A stretch of 64,000 nucleotides of DNA from an uncultured Desulfuromusa sp. (GTDB lineage: Bacteria > Desulfobacterota > Desulfuromonadia > Desulfuromonadales > Geopsychrobacteraceae). The first letter of the stretch is position 1, and each line of letters starts with the position of its first letter. Shown in pieces: positions 19,167 through 25,581 of the stretch. A program made the position numbers and the translations under genes. Below the pieces are notes generated by a model, which saw only the letters and a list, made by a program, of their open reading frames with translations, did no database searches and was not told the DNA's origin. Location of the stretch: the NCBI RefSeq assembly GCF_963675815.1, contig NZ_OY776574.1, forward strand, positions 242,001 to 306,000, given 5' to 3'.

Positions 19167-20474
19167 TTAAAAATCAAGCGGACTCTTTGCATTTTTGGCA
19201 GTTGTGCTCTGCACCGTATGGGTATAAATCATTGTCGTACGGACATCAGCATGCCCAAGGAGTTGCTGGATAGTGCGGATATCATAATTGGCTTGCAATA
19301 AATGACTGGCATAGCTGTGTCGTAACGTGTGCGCCGTTGCCTGTTTCGGAATTGCAGCCTTCATGACAGCTTTCTTCAGAGCCTTCTGTACATGCTTTTC
19401 ATGTAAATGATAGCGGCGATGTTCTCCCTCTTCGGGAACAAAAGTCAACATCCTCGCCGGAAAAAGCCACTGCCAGGGAAATTCCTTTGCGGCATTCGGA
19501 TACTTGGCATCCAGCCGCCCTTGCAGAAAAACCCCGTCGTAATTTTCATCCCTGTCCTGCTCATACAAACTCGCCACAACTTTTAGTTGTTCCTGTAAAG
19601 CATCCCGCAAAACTTCAGGTAAAGGCACTGCCCGGTCTTTTTTCCCTTTACCGTCATGAACCCTGACCATGCCGGTCGTAAAATCAAGATCCTGCACCCT
19701 GAGCTTTAAACATTCAAATAGACGTAAGCCACAGCCATAAAGCATCTGGATAATCAGTGAATATGGGGGCTTTAGCCCTCTCACAATGCGATCAATTTCT
19801 TCTCTTGATAAAACAGTTGGTATCTTCTTACGCTGCTTTGCTCGGACAACCCCATCGACTTTGCCAAAATCCTGCCCCAGAACATGGCGGAACAAAAATA
19901 GCAACCCATTAAACGCCTGATTCTGGCTCGATGCAGAGACCTTCCGCTCAACAGCCAGAAAGGTTAGAAACGATTTGACCATTTCGATATCTACCGTTGA
20001 AACTTCACGGCTTCTCACAAAGGTCTGAAATTGTCGTATCCAGCCACGGTAGCTCTTGAGTGTTTTACCCGAATAGTGACGAACCTTGATCTGTTCTTCA
20101 AGTTTAATGTAAACCCACCGCCAATCGGCTTCTGTGGTTTTACTCAATAAACAGCTTGATCCTGCTACACCCGGTGTAGACATGTTTTTTGCTTGCAGCA
20201 TATTATAGTAGAGATCAATAGCAGCTTTAGCTTGTTGGCGCAGCGTTTCCGATTGGCCTTTATTTTTCAATTTGACGATAAACTCAGTTTGACTTTCCGG
20301 GGCAGCATAAACATGTCGATATTTTTTACAAAAATCGACATAAAAACGTAACCATTTCCGATAATAGGGTTGCAGCTTGCGGGGAATATTTTGCCTGGAC
20401 ATAAAGTGGTTATAGGCAGTCGAAAGATTTTCTGGCAATTCAATCATGGCATAAGTGAAAACGACTATAATCAT
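19167..20474 (-). CDS. intI: Integron integrase (tyrosine recombinase)
   Basis: The catalytic set of a tyrosine recombinase is complete: Arg251 (YGCGLR), a beta-hairpin Lys in GKGKKDR (about 274-280), His382 and Arg385 (HTLRH), His408 (LLGH) and the nucleophile Tyr417. Between them, residues about 322-360 form the extra patch found only in integron integrases (PNAAKEFPWQW, then LFPAR). At 435 residues it is about 100 longer than class 1 IntI; the surplus is an N-terminal segment (about 15-98) that looks like a second core-binding helical module. Start ATG at 20474; Met10 at 20447 is possible. It faces away from a plus-strand cassette array, and attI lies about 100 bases upstream of its start. 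Confidence 0.93.
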   Translation of the reverse strand: MIIVVFTYAMIELPENLSTAYNHFMSRQNIPRKLQPYYRKWLRFYVDFCKKYRHVYAAPESQTEFIVKLKNKGQSETLRQQAKAAIDLYYNMLQAKNMSTPGVAGSSCLLSKTTEADWRWVYIKLEEQIKVRHYSGKTLKSYRGWIRQFQTFVRSREVSTVDIEMVKSFLTFLAVERKVSASSQNQAFNGLLFLFRHVLGQDFGKVDGVVRAKQRKKIPTVLSREEIDRIVRGLKPPYSLIIQMLYGCGLRLFECLKLRVQDLDFTTGMVRVHDGKGKKDRAVPLPEVLRDALQEQLKVVASLYEQDRDENYDGVFLQGRLDAKYPNAAKEFPWQWLFPARMLTFVPEEGEHRRYHLHEKHVQKALKKAVMKAAIPKQATAHTLRHSYASHLLQANYDIRTIQQLLGHADVRTTMIYTHTVQSTTAKNAKSPLDF

Positions 20475-20521
20475 TTATAGAGTGATATACGGTTAGGAAT
20501 ATGATAACAGGCGAGTATTTA

Positions 20522-20550
20522 TTGTCAATTTTATTGTGCAAATGTATGGT
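20522..20550 (+). promoter_or_regulatory. Candidate cassette promoter Pc
   Basis: TTGTCA (20522-20527) and TATGGT (20545-20550) are spaced by exactly 17 bases and point into the cassette array, 23 bases before the attI crossover point. Integrons carry such a promoter in intI or attI to express promoterless cassettes. The position and spacing fit; the strength is untested. Confidence 0.5.
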
Positions 20551-20572
20551 GGCCGAAACTACTCAATAACTT

Positions 20573-20579
20573 GTTAACT
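20573..20579 (+). other. attI core / first cassette boundary (GTTAACT)
   Basis: Crossover should occur between G20573 and T20574. The call rests on the 7-base core GTTAACT being the exact reverse complement of the AGTTAAC R'' box (21336-21342) at the end of the first cassette, as expected for one cassette inserted here. The surrounding sequence from about 20475 to 20610 holds the attI region and no other gene. Confidence 0.75.
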
Positions 20580-20610
20580 CCTCAGAGTACGTATCAATTT
20601 TGGAATCTGT

Positions 20611-21336
20611 ATGAATAGTAATAGAGATGATTTTTCTAAGGAAACCAAGCGTATTCTCCAAGAAAGGGTAGGTAATCGCTGTTCAAATCCAGAATGTAGA
20701 TGCTTAACTTCTGGCCCTAATTTTGAGCCACAAAAAGCTACGAGAATTGGTGTTGCTGCACATATAACTGCAGCAGCAGAAGGTGGTCCTCGTTTTAATT
20801 CAGTATTGAGTAGCGAAGAGCGTAAAGCGATCTCGAATGGAATATGGCTTTGTCAAAATTGTGCAAAGCTCATTGATAGTGATGAAAAGAATTACACCAT
20901 AAATTTGCTTTTGGAGTGGAAACAGATTTCAGAAGAAAATTGTCGCCGAGAGCTAGAAGGTAAGCCTCCAATTGAATATCCTCAGAAGGAGGGATGGATT
21001 TGTTACTGGTGCAGGTCATTTGTTGAGCACTTACAACCAGTTTGCGGGGTATGCCACGCAGAGGTGGCTTATACAGCGACCAGGAAAGAACGTACTGAAG
21101 CTTGGAATACGGGGTTATTCGTTGGTGGTGGGGGCAGTCTGCTCTTCTTTGTTTTATTGCCACAATTATTAAACTCCAAATTTGAATGGGCCTTACCGAT
21201 CGGATTTGGGCTTGGCATTTACGCTTTGATAATCTCCGCAATTGTAGCGGTAACATGTGGTTTTATTTCGGTTGAGCATAAAGAAAAGCAGTATAGAGGG
21301 CGGCCTCCGAGATTTTTCCGAAATACAAATATATGA
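20611..21336 (+). CDS. HNH-like/zinc-ribbon protein with two membrane helices (cassette 1)
   Basis: A three-part protein of 241 residues. Residues about 15-110 look like an HNH (beta-beta-alpha-metal) nuclease: Cys24 and Cys29, the AAHI with His51, Asn76 in NGIWLCQNC with Cys81 and Cys84, then a helix with a Trp-Lys end. Residues 128-150 form a zinc ribbon (Cys131, Cys134, Cys145, Cys148). Two membrane helices follow (about 167-187 and 193-218) and a basic tail. HNH modules with this AAHI...NGIWLCQNC pattern occur in phage-defence proteins, so a membrane-tethered nuclease effector is a reasonable inference, not a demonstrated role. The stop codon overlaps the first base of attC1. Cassette 1 runs 20574-21411. 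Confidence 0.75.
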   Translation: MNSNRDDFSKETKRILQERVGNRCSNPECRCLTSGPNFEPQKATRIGVAAHITAAAEGGPRFNSVLSSEERKAISNGIWLCQNCAKLIDSDEKNYTINLLLEWKQISEENCRRELEGKPPIEYPQKEGWICYWCRSFVEHLQPVCGVCHAEVAYTATRKERTEAWNTGLFVGGGGSLLFFVLLPQLLNSKFEWALPIGFGLGIYALIISAIVAVTCGFISVEHKEKQYRGRPPRFFRNTNI

Positions 21337-21417
21337 GTTAACAAGCGGCTGCTGTCGGACTGGCAAAAGCTACGGCTTCGCCTCCACTTTTACCAGCCGC
21401 AGAGCCGAGCGTTATGT
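21336..21417 (+). repeat. attC site 1
   Basis: R'' AGTTAAC (21336-21342) and R' GTTATGT (21411-21417) bound an imperfect palindrome. CTGGCAAAAG near 21360 pairs with CTTTTACCAG near 21387 with one mismatch, around a variable loop. GCG precedes the crossover G, as in many chromosomal integrons. Confidence 0.8.
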
Positions 21418-21470
21418 TCTCGGAATAGATGTGCTGAAATCTAAATCTTACATTATTGGAGCTGTACCTA

Positions 21471-22079
21471 ATGAACACTGATCTATTTTTGGCTTTTATT
21501 GCTGCCACGGCAGTCATTTGTACGATCCCAGGGCCAAACATCACGTTAATTGTTACAACCGCTGCCACAAAAGGCATTCGAGCAGGTTTAATGGTGGTTG
21601 TAGGTACTACAGTCGCTCAAGTTATTCAAATCGCTATGGTTGTCGCTGGCCTTGCGTGGCTTGTATCAGCATATGGATTTGTATTTGATCTGCTTAGAAT
21701 AGGAGGGGCAGTCTATTTGGTTTATCTCGGTATTAAGGCGTGGCGTAGCTCCAACCGTCCTGCTGAAAAAGTCACCAATAGAACATCCTTAAAAAGAGGC
21801 TTTTTTGTTGGTTTAGCAAATCCCAAAAGCCTGGCTCTGCTGGCTATCTTCATCCCCCAATTTATTGACCCTTCGCTCCCAACAAATTTTCAGTTTATTG
21901 TGCTTGCATTTACATACCTATCAATAGCTGTCGTATTCGATACTGTATATGCAGTATCAGCGGGTTATGGCGGAAGAGTAGTTTATACCAATAGGGCAAA
22001 ACTATTTGCGAGTCGCATTTCTGGCATTGTGTTAATAGGAGGTGGTTTGTGGTTAGCAAGCCTCCAGAAGGGTAAATAA
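21471..22079 (+). CDS. LysE/RhtB family amino-acid exporter (cassette 2)
   Basis: This 202-residue membrane protein has the LysE/RhtB pattern: an N-terminal helix ending in the Gly-Pro motif IPGPN (about residues 20-24), TKGIRAGLMVVVG after it, and helices to the end, with ANPKSLALL in the second half. The family exports amino acids or related small molecules; the substrate is unknown. The ATG at 21471 has GGAG about ten bases upstream. The gene is the only one in cassette 2 (21412-22158), so it is expressed from Pc or reads through from cassette 1. Confidence 0.85.
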   Translation: MNTDLFLAFIAATAVICTIPGPNITLIVTTAATKGIRAGLMVVVGTTVAQVIQIAMVVAGLAWLVSAYGFVFDLLRIGGAVYLVYLGIKAWRSSNRPAEKVTNRTSLKRGFFVGLANPKSLALLAIFIPQFIDPSLPTNFQFIVLAFTYLSIAVVFDTVYAVSAGYGGRVVYTNRAKLFASRISGIVLIGGGLWLASLQKGK

Positions 22080-22089
22080 TGAATAGCGA

Positions 22090-22164
22090 ACATAACAATC
22101 AGCTTCACACGGATATTTTGCTTCGCTGGCGCTGCGCAAAATTCCGGTGAGCTGGGCGTTAGCC
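22090..22164 (+). repeat. attC site 2
   Basis: R'' ACATAAC (22090-22096) is the exact reverse complement of GTTATGT that opens cassette 2. R' is GTTAGCC (22158-22164). The arms TCACACGGATATTTTGC and GCAAAATTCCGGTGA pair with small bulges, the asymmetry IntI needs to choose a strand. This is the cleanest attC of the array. Confidence 0.88.
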
Positions 22165-22183
22165 CACAAAATAGGGGAATCAT

Positions 22184-22525
22184 ATGAGCGACAAAATAAA
22201 TGAGTTCATCTTAAGCCTTGAGAACGACAAAAGCATTCTCGTATCAAAACTTAAAAAACTTGCATCCGGTCTATCCAATGCATCAAGAGAAGATATAAAA
22301 TGGAATGCACTATGCTTATTCAAAGGTGAAAGGGCATTTGTCGGCATTATGCCCTACAAAAAATATGTATCAGTCATTTTTGACCAAGGCTCACAACTCT
22401 CCGATCCAAACAAAATTCTTGAAGGCAAAGGAAAGCAGATGAGGCACATTAAGATATATCAAGAACAAGACATCAAAGATAAAAAAGTCGCAGATTTCAT
22501 CAAAGAATCGTATTTATTAAATTGA
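22184..22525 (+). CDS. DUF1801 domain protein (cassette 3, first gene)
   Basis: A 113-residue protein has the DUF1801 fold marks: an opening helix, DIKWNALCLFKG with the conserved Lys-Trp, a central FVGIMPYKKYVSVIF strand pair, GKGKQMRHIKI, and a final helix with DFIKESY. The family (YdhG/YobT-like) is common in cassettes and has no agreed activity. The ATG at 22184 is preceded by AGGGGAAT. It starts 25 bases into cassette 3 and is followed after nine bases by the VOC gene, so the two are likely expressed together. The coding sequence looks AT-richer than the neighbouring housekeeping genes. Confidence 0.8.
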   Translation: MSDKINEFILSLENDKSILVSKLKKLASGLSNASREDIKWNALCLFKGERAFVGIMPYKKYVSVIFDQGSQLSDPNKILEGKGKQMRHIKIYQEQDIKDKKVADFIKESYLLN

Positions 22526-22534
22526 GGAGAAAAA

Positions 22535-22924
22535 ATGAAAGTAAATGAATTATCAACGTGCTTTTTCACAAATGATGTAGATGCGTGTCGTGATTTTTAT
22601 CGCCAATATTTTGCAGCAAAGGAAATTTTTGATTGTGGTTGGTATATCAATTTAAGAATTGGTGAAGATGGCCCTACTATTCAATTCATGCAACCCCAGG
22701 AGGGAATGCCTACATTTAATGGAGCGGGCGTCATGCTCAATTTCAAGGTTGATGATGTTGATGCTGAGCACACGAGATTAACTAAAGCTGGCTTGCAAAC
22801 CGCCATGCCATTGGAAGACCACCCGTGGGGTGACAGAGGTTTCTCAATAATTGATCCTATTGGTAACTCTGTTTACATATATTCCGACCGAGAGCCTGCT
22901 GATGAATTTAAGCAATATTATTAA
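22535..22924 (+). CDS. VOC family protein, glyoxalase/bleomycin-resistance fold (cassette 3, second gene)
   Basis: This 129-residue protein matches a single-repeat vicinal-oxygen-chelate protein: CFFTNDVDACRDFYRQYF at the start, a central IQFMQPQ, the VMLNFKVDDVDAEHTRLTKAG helix, and the IDPIGNSVYIYSD strand near the end. VOC proteins include glyoxalases, dioxygenases and drug-binding resistance proteins; the substrate is not evident. GAGGAG lies eight bases before the ATG at 22535. It is the second gene in cassette 3, which is unusual as most cassettes carry one. Its stop codon falls in the first bases of the 140-base inverted-repeat element that follows. Confidence 0.85.
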   Translation: MKVNELSTCFFTNDVDACRDFYRQYFAAKEIFDCGWYINLRIGEDGPTIQFMQPQEGMPTFNGAGVMLNFKVDDVDAEHTRLTKAGLQTAMPLEDHPWGDRGFSIIDPIGNSVYIYSDREPADEFKQYY

Positions 22925-23060
22925 CCTGGCGATTAAATATATTTACAAAACAGCGGTAGGTTAATCAGGAAATTAAATAGAACTCCTAATAACAAGGGTT
23001 CGCGAATTTCCAAGGTTACTTCATGAGAGGAATGCAACTCCTATTTAGCCGCCAGGTTAA
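22921..23060. repeat. 140-base inverted-repeat element in cassette 3
   Basis: TTAACCTGGCG (22921-22931) is repeated inverted and perfect as CGCCAGGTTAA (23050-23060), and the match extends to 19 bases with two mismatches. The interior has further palindromic parts (GGAAATT/AATTTCC). The element is flanked by TA on both sides, which fits a small MITE of the Tc1/mariner/IS630 kind; a degenerate or extra attC, or an RNA hairpin, are other readings. It carries no ORF. Confidence 0.5.
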
Positions 23061-23066
23061 TACAAG

Positions 23067-23154
23067 GGCTAACAAGGCAAATGCACTCGGACAGCAAAAA
23101 GCGCCGCTCCTTCGTCGCTCTGCTTTTTGCTGCCGGTGATTTGCGGCGTTATGC
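23067..23154 (+). repeat. attC site 3
   Basis: R'' GGCTAAC (23067-23073) is the exact reverse complement of GTTAGCC that opens cassette 3; R' is GTTATGC (23148-23154). The inner arms GACAGCAAAAAGC and GCTTTTTGCTG pair almost fully, and GCAAATGCAC pairs with GTGATTTGC. This bounds cassette 3 at 22159-23148. Confidence 0.88.
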
Positions 23155-23211
23155 CGAGTATTTCGAATTAAGCTGAAGTGGAAAAGCCGTAGTCTGGAAG
23201 GAGCGTTGAAA

Positions 23212-23877
23212 ATGTTAGGGGTCTACTCACGACGAAACGCCAGCAATGCATTGCCCGTCATGTGGACGATAGGAGAACTCAGCATTCCTCATATTCGTCA
23301 CAACGTCGGAGGGTCGTTTGGTGGTGTAAATACCACTGAATATCTTCGTATGAATCCAAACGGCCGCATCCCGACCATTCGGGATAACGATTTTGTCTTA
23401 TGGGAATCAAATGCAATCGTTCGCTATTTATGCCGACGTTACGACGCAGAAAATCTCCTTCTTCCCTGCAACGAGCAACAGTACGCGCTTGCTGACCAGT
23501 GGATGGATTGGCATAAAACAACGCTCTATCCGATCTATATAGATCTGACTTGGGCCATTGTCAGAACAGAACCACCTCTACGCGATCATGCGTTGATCGA
23601 GTCACTTCAGTCGAAGTTAGAAAGCCAGCTGGCTATTCTCGATACTCATCTCGGCGTGAACGGGTACCTAGTCGGTCATCAACTTTCGATGGCCGATATT
23701 CCGTTCGGCCCATTAGTATATCGATATCAGAAGCTAAATTTAGAGAAAAAAGAGTTCGCTAATATCCAAGCTTGGTTTAACTCCTTGAAAGAACGTCCTG
23801 CTTTTCAGCACCATGTCATGTTTGAGTTCGGTCGAAATCCTGCTGAATGGTATCGTTTTGAAAGAGAATATAGCTAA
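23212..23877 (+). CDS. Glutathione S-transferase-like protein (cassette 4)
   Basis: The 221-residue protein has a thioredoxin-like N-terminal domain (about 1-80, with NGRIPTIRDN and the WESNAIVRYL element that binds the glutathione glutamyl group) and an all-helical C-terminal domain with GYLVGHQLSMADIPFGPL, the N-capping box near residue 165. Such enzymes conjugate glutathione or related thiols to electrophiles, or reduce peroxides. The ATG at 23212 has a strong GGAAGGAG upstream (23196-23203); the TTG at 23206 is too close to it. It is the single gene of cassette 4 (from 23149). Many anaerobes of this group lack glutathione, so its thiol partner is an open question. Confidence 0.85.
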   Translation: MLGVYSRRNASNALPVMWTIGELSIPHIRHNVGGSFGGVNTTEYLRMNPNGRIPTIRDNDFVLWESNAIVRYLCRRYDAENLLLPCNEQQYALADQWMDWHKTTLYPIYIDLTWAIVRTEPPLRDHALIESLQSKLESQLAILDTHLGVNGYLVGHQLSMADIPFGPLVYRYQKLNLEKKEFANIQAWFNSLKERPAFQHHVMFEFGRNPAEWYRFEREYS

Positions 23878-23888
23878 AGACCGAACAT

Positions 23889-23968
23889 GCATAACGAATC
23901 GCTGCAGTTGACTATTCGACGACAATTATCCTGTCCGGTCTCGCGTCAATTATGATGGCCGGTTGAGT
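23889..23968 (+). repeat. attC site 4, degenerate
   Basis: The R'' GCATAAC (23889-23895) is the exact reverse complement of GTTATGC that opens cassette 4, so an attC must start here. The rest is not a clean attC: the arms do not pair well, and it contains an imperfect direct repeat (CGACAATTATCC and CGTCAATTATGA). The best R' candidate is GTTGAGT at 23962-23968. A transposon begins 31 bases later. The site is probably damaged or was rearranged. Confidence 0.5.
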
Positions 23969-23999
23969 GCTTCTCCAAGTAAGTTCCTCTTTGAAATGC

Positions 24000-24751
24000 A
24001 GGAAAACTAGGGACACTCCCCTTATTTACTCATTGCCGTAACACTACAATGCCGCTAAACTCCACTCATGCCAAGAATCGCTCGCATAGTTGCCCCCGGG
24101 TACCCTCACCATGTCACTCAGCGTGGCAATAATCAGTCTATCGTCTTTTTCGACGATGAGGACAGACTGACCTACTTACGATTGCTGGGAAAGTACAGCA
24201 AAGCATTCCATTTGCACTTATGGGCATATTGTCTGATGGATAACCATGTTCATCTGTTGGTTGTTCCGGAAAAAGAAAACGCGCTTGCCCGTGGTATCGG
24301 CTTGACCAATCAGGTCTATACGCAATATCTCAATCGCAAACGGAACCAGAGCGGTCGCATCTGGCAAAATCGCTTTTTCTCATGCATCGTCGAAAACGAT
24401 GAATATCTCTGGATCGTGGCGCGGTACATTGAACGTAATCCGATCAAGGTCGGTTTGGTTGAACATGCCGAGGATTATCCTTGGTCCAGCGCGAAAGCGC
24501 ATTTGACCTCAGCCCAGGACGATCTTTTACAGGAGTCCTCCTGGCTGGAAGAGACCGACAGAAGCCGGTATGCCGAATTCATACTGCATAGCGATGAAGA
24601 CGTAGAAGACAAACTGCGTAGCGCAACTCGCACCGGGCGCCCGTTCGGCTCGGAGAGCTTTATGGACAAAATGGAATATCAGCTGAATGCTATTCTGAGG
24701 CCCCGCAAACCGGGGAGACCAAGAAAAATCAGGGAGTGTCCCTAGTTTCCT
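24000..24751 (+). mobile_element. REP-associated tyrosine transposase element with 20-base inverted ends
   Basis: The left end (24000-24020) reads AGGAAAACTAGGGACACTCCC. The right end (24732-24751) is its reverse complement except for one extra A on the left. The element is about 750 bases and holds only the transposase gene, whose TAG stop lies inside the right repeat. Such inverted ends suggest a self-contained REP/RAYT unit. It lies between the remnant attC4 and the lipoprotein cassette. I see no target duplication, as expected for this family. Confidence 0.75.
24068..24745 (+). CDS. REP-associated tyrosine transposase (RAYT)
   Basis: A Y1/IS200-like transposase of 225 residues: the metal-binding His-x-His is HVHLL after the MDNHVHLLVV segment (about residues 57-66), and the nucleophilic Tyr sits in the helix with YIERNPI/QVYTQYLN. 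PRIARIVAPGYPHHVTQRGN at the N-terminus is typical. RAYT proteins cut single-stranded DNA at REP palindromes and are often domesticated. The C-terminal half (about 180-225) ends in a basic GRPRK stretch. The ATG at 24068 has no strong Shine-Dalgarno. The codon use looks like a GC-richer host than the adjacent lipoprotein gene, suggesting a separate arrival. Confidence 0.88.
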   Translation: MPRIARIVAPGYPHHVTQRGNNQSIVFFDDEDRLTYLRLLGKYSKAFHLHLWAYCLMDNHVHLLVVPEKENALARGIGLTNQVYTQYLNRKRNQSGRIWQNRFFSCIVENDEYLWIVARYIERNPIKVGLVEHAEDYPWSSAKAHLTSAQDDLLQESSWLEETDRSRYAEFILHSDEDVEDKLRSATRTGRPFGSESFMDKMEYQLNAILRPRKPGRPRKIRECP

Positions 24752-24812
24752 AATATCGAAAGGTCTACTATCTGTTGGTTCGGCCTTTATCCTGCAGCGA
24801 AAGAGAGAAAGA

Positions 24813-25343
24813 ATGAAAAGAATAATTTTAATTAGTGTATTGACTGTCGCATTGTTATCAGGTTGTGCCACTGTCTACATGGGAGGTTGGAGTGGACCAA
24901 CTGCTACCGTTGTTTTTATCCAAGAGAGCCAGGAGCATTTTTTCTCTATTCCTGACGGTAACGCTATAAGTGATATTGAAGAATACAATGGAAATTATTT
25001 TTCTAGCCGTCACGGTCTAATTCAATCAACAACTGTTTATATATATGAATCACAAGACTTTTCAGATTCTCCGGCTATGCTGGGAAATAGCAATAAAGCA
25101 CCGCTCATAAGGCAAGTGAAAGCAGGGGTTCCGATGAATGCTCTGTATCGAACTCGATATCAGACTAGTGAGAGGCATTCATATAAGTTTTTCTATACCA
25201 CATCAGTTTTCACTCCAGAAGCTGGTGCAAAATATGAGGTTATAATTGAACCTATCGATGGAGTAGTTGTTTATCAATTAAAAAATGGAAAACGCACTCG
25301 GATAACTGATGTGGCCAAAGGTCCTAGCGGGGTTAGATATTAA
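24813..25343 (+). CDS. Lipoprotein of unknown function (cassette 5)
   Basis: The 176-residue product starts with a signal peptide ending in the lipobox LLSGC, so Cys18 would be lipidated. The mature part is rich in aromatic and hydroxyl residues with alternating beta strands (AKYEVIIEPIDGVVVYQL), suggesting a small beta-sandwich exposed in the periplasm or outer membrane. I do not recognise a family. GAGAAAG lies about ten bases before the ATG at 24813. It is followed by attC5. The 5' edge of its cassette is unclear: GTTGGTT at 24774-24780 fits the R'' of attC5 (GTCCAAC) only in part. Confidence 0.65.
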   Translation: MKRIILISVLTVALLSGCATVYMGGWSGPTATVVFIQESQEHFFSIPDGNAISDIEEYNGNYFSSRHGLIQSTTVYIYESQDFSDSPAMLGNSNKAPLIRQVKAGVPMNALYRTRYQTSERHSYKFFYTTSVFTPEAGAKYEVIIEPIDGVVVYQLKNGKRTRITDVAKGPSGVRY

Positions 25344-25397
25344 GTATAAAGCCCAGCAAGAAACAGTGGGAAATGTCAAACTAAAAATTTGAATTTC

Positions 25398-25499
25398 GTC
25401 CAACAACTGGCACTTGAATAAATCAATTCCGTGCAATAGCAATGTAAAAAGCACATACAGAGGGACAGCCTTCGGCTGCCCCTGATGTAGGCGTTAGGC
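25398..25499 (+). repeat. attC site 5 (last of the array)
   Basis: R'' GTCCAAC (25398-25404) and R' GTTAGGC (25493-25499) fit the RYYYAAC/GTTRRRY consensus perfectly. A hairpin GGACAGCC-TTCG-GGCTGCCCC and the pairing of GCACATACAG with CTGATGTAG form the right part. At 102 bases it is the longest of the array. No further GCCTAAC box follows, so it is the last attC I can find. Confidence 0.72.
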
Positions 25500-25581
25500 C
25501 TTAATTTGAAAAGTACTGCCAACTCATTTGGAAAAGACCCACTAAAAGGTCTTCGGGCCATCAGCACCGGATGGAAAGCAT

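Noticed and set aside
20475..20521. LexA box for intI
   Set aside because: I looked for CTGT-N8-ACAG and the deltaproteobacterial GGTT-type pattern upstream of intI and saw no convincing match.
24774..24780. GTTGGTT as exact start of cassette 5
   Set aside because: Its reverse complement AACCAAC matches the R'' GTCCAAC at only five of seven bases, so the boundary is left open.
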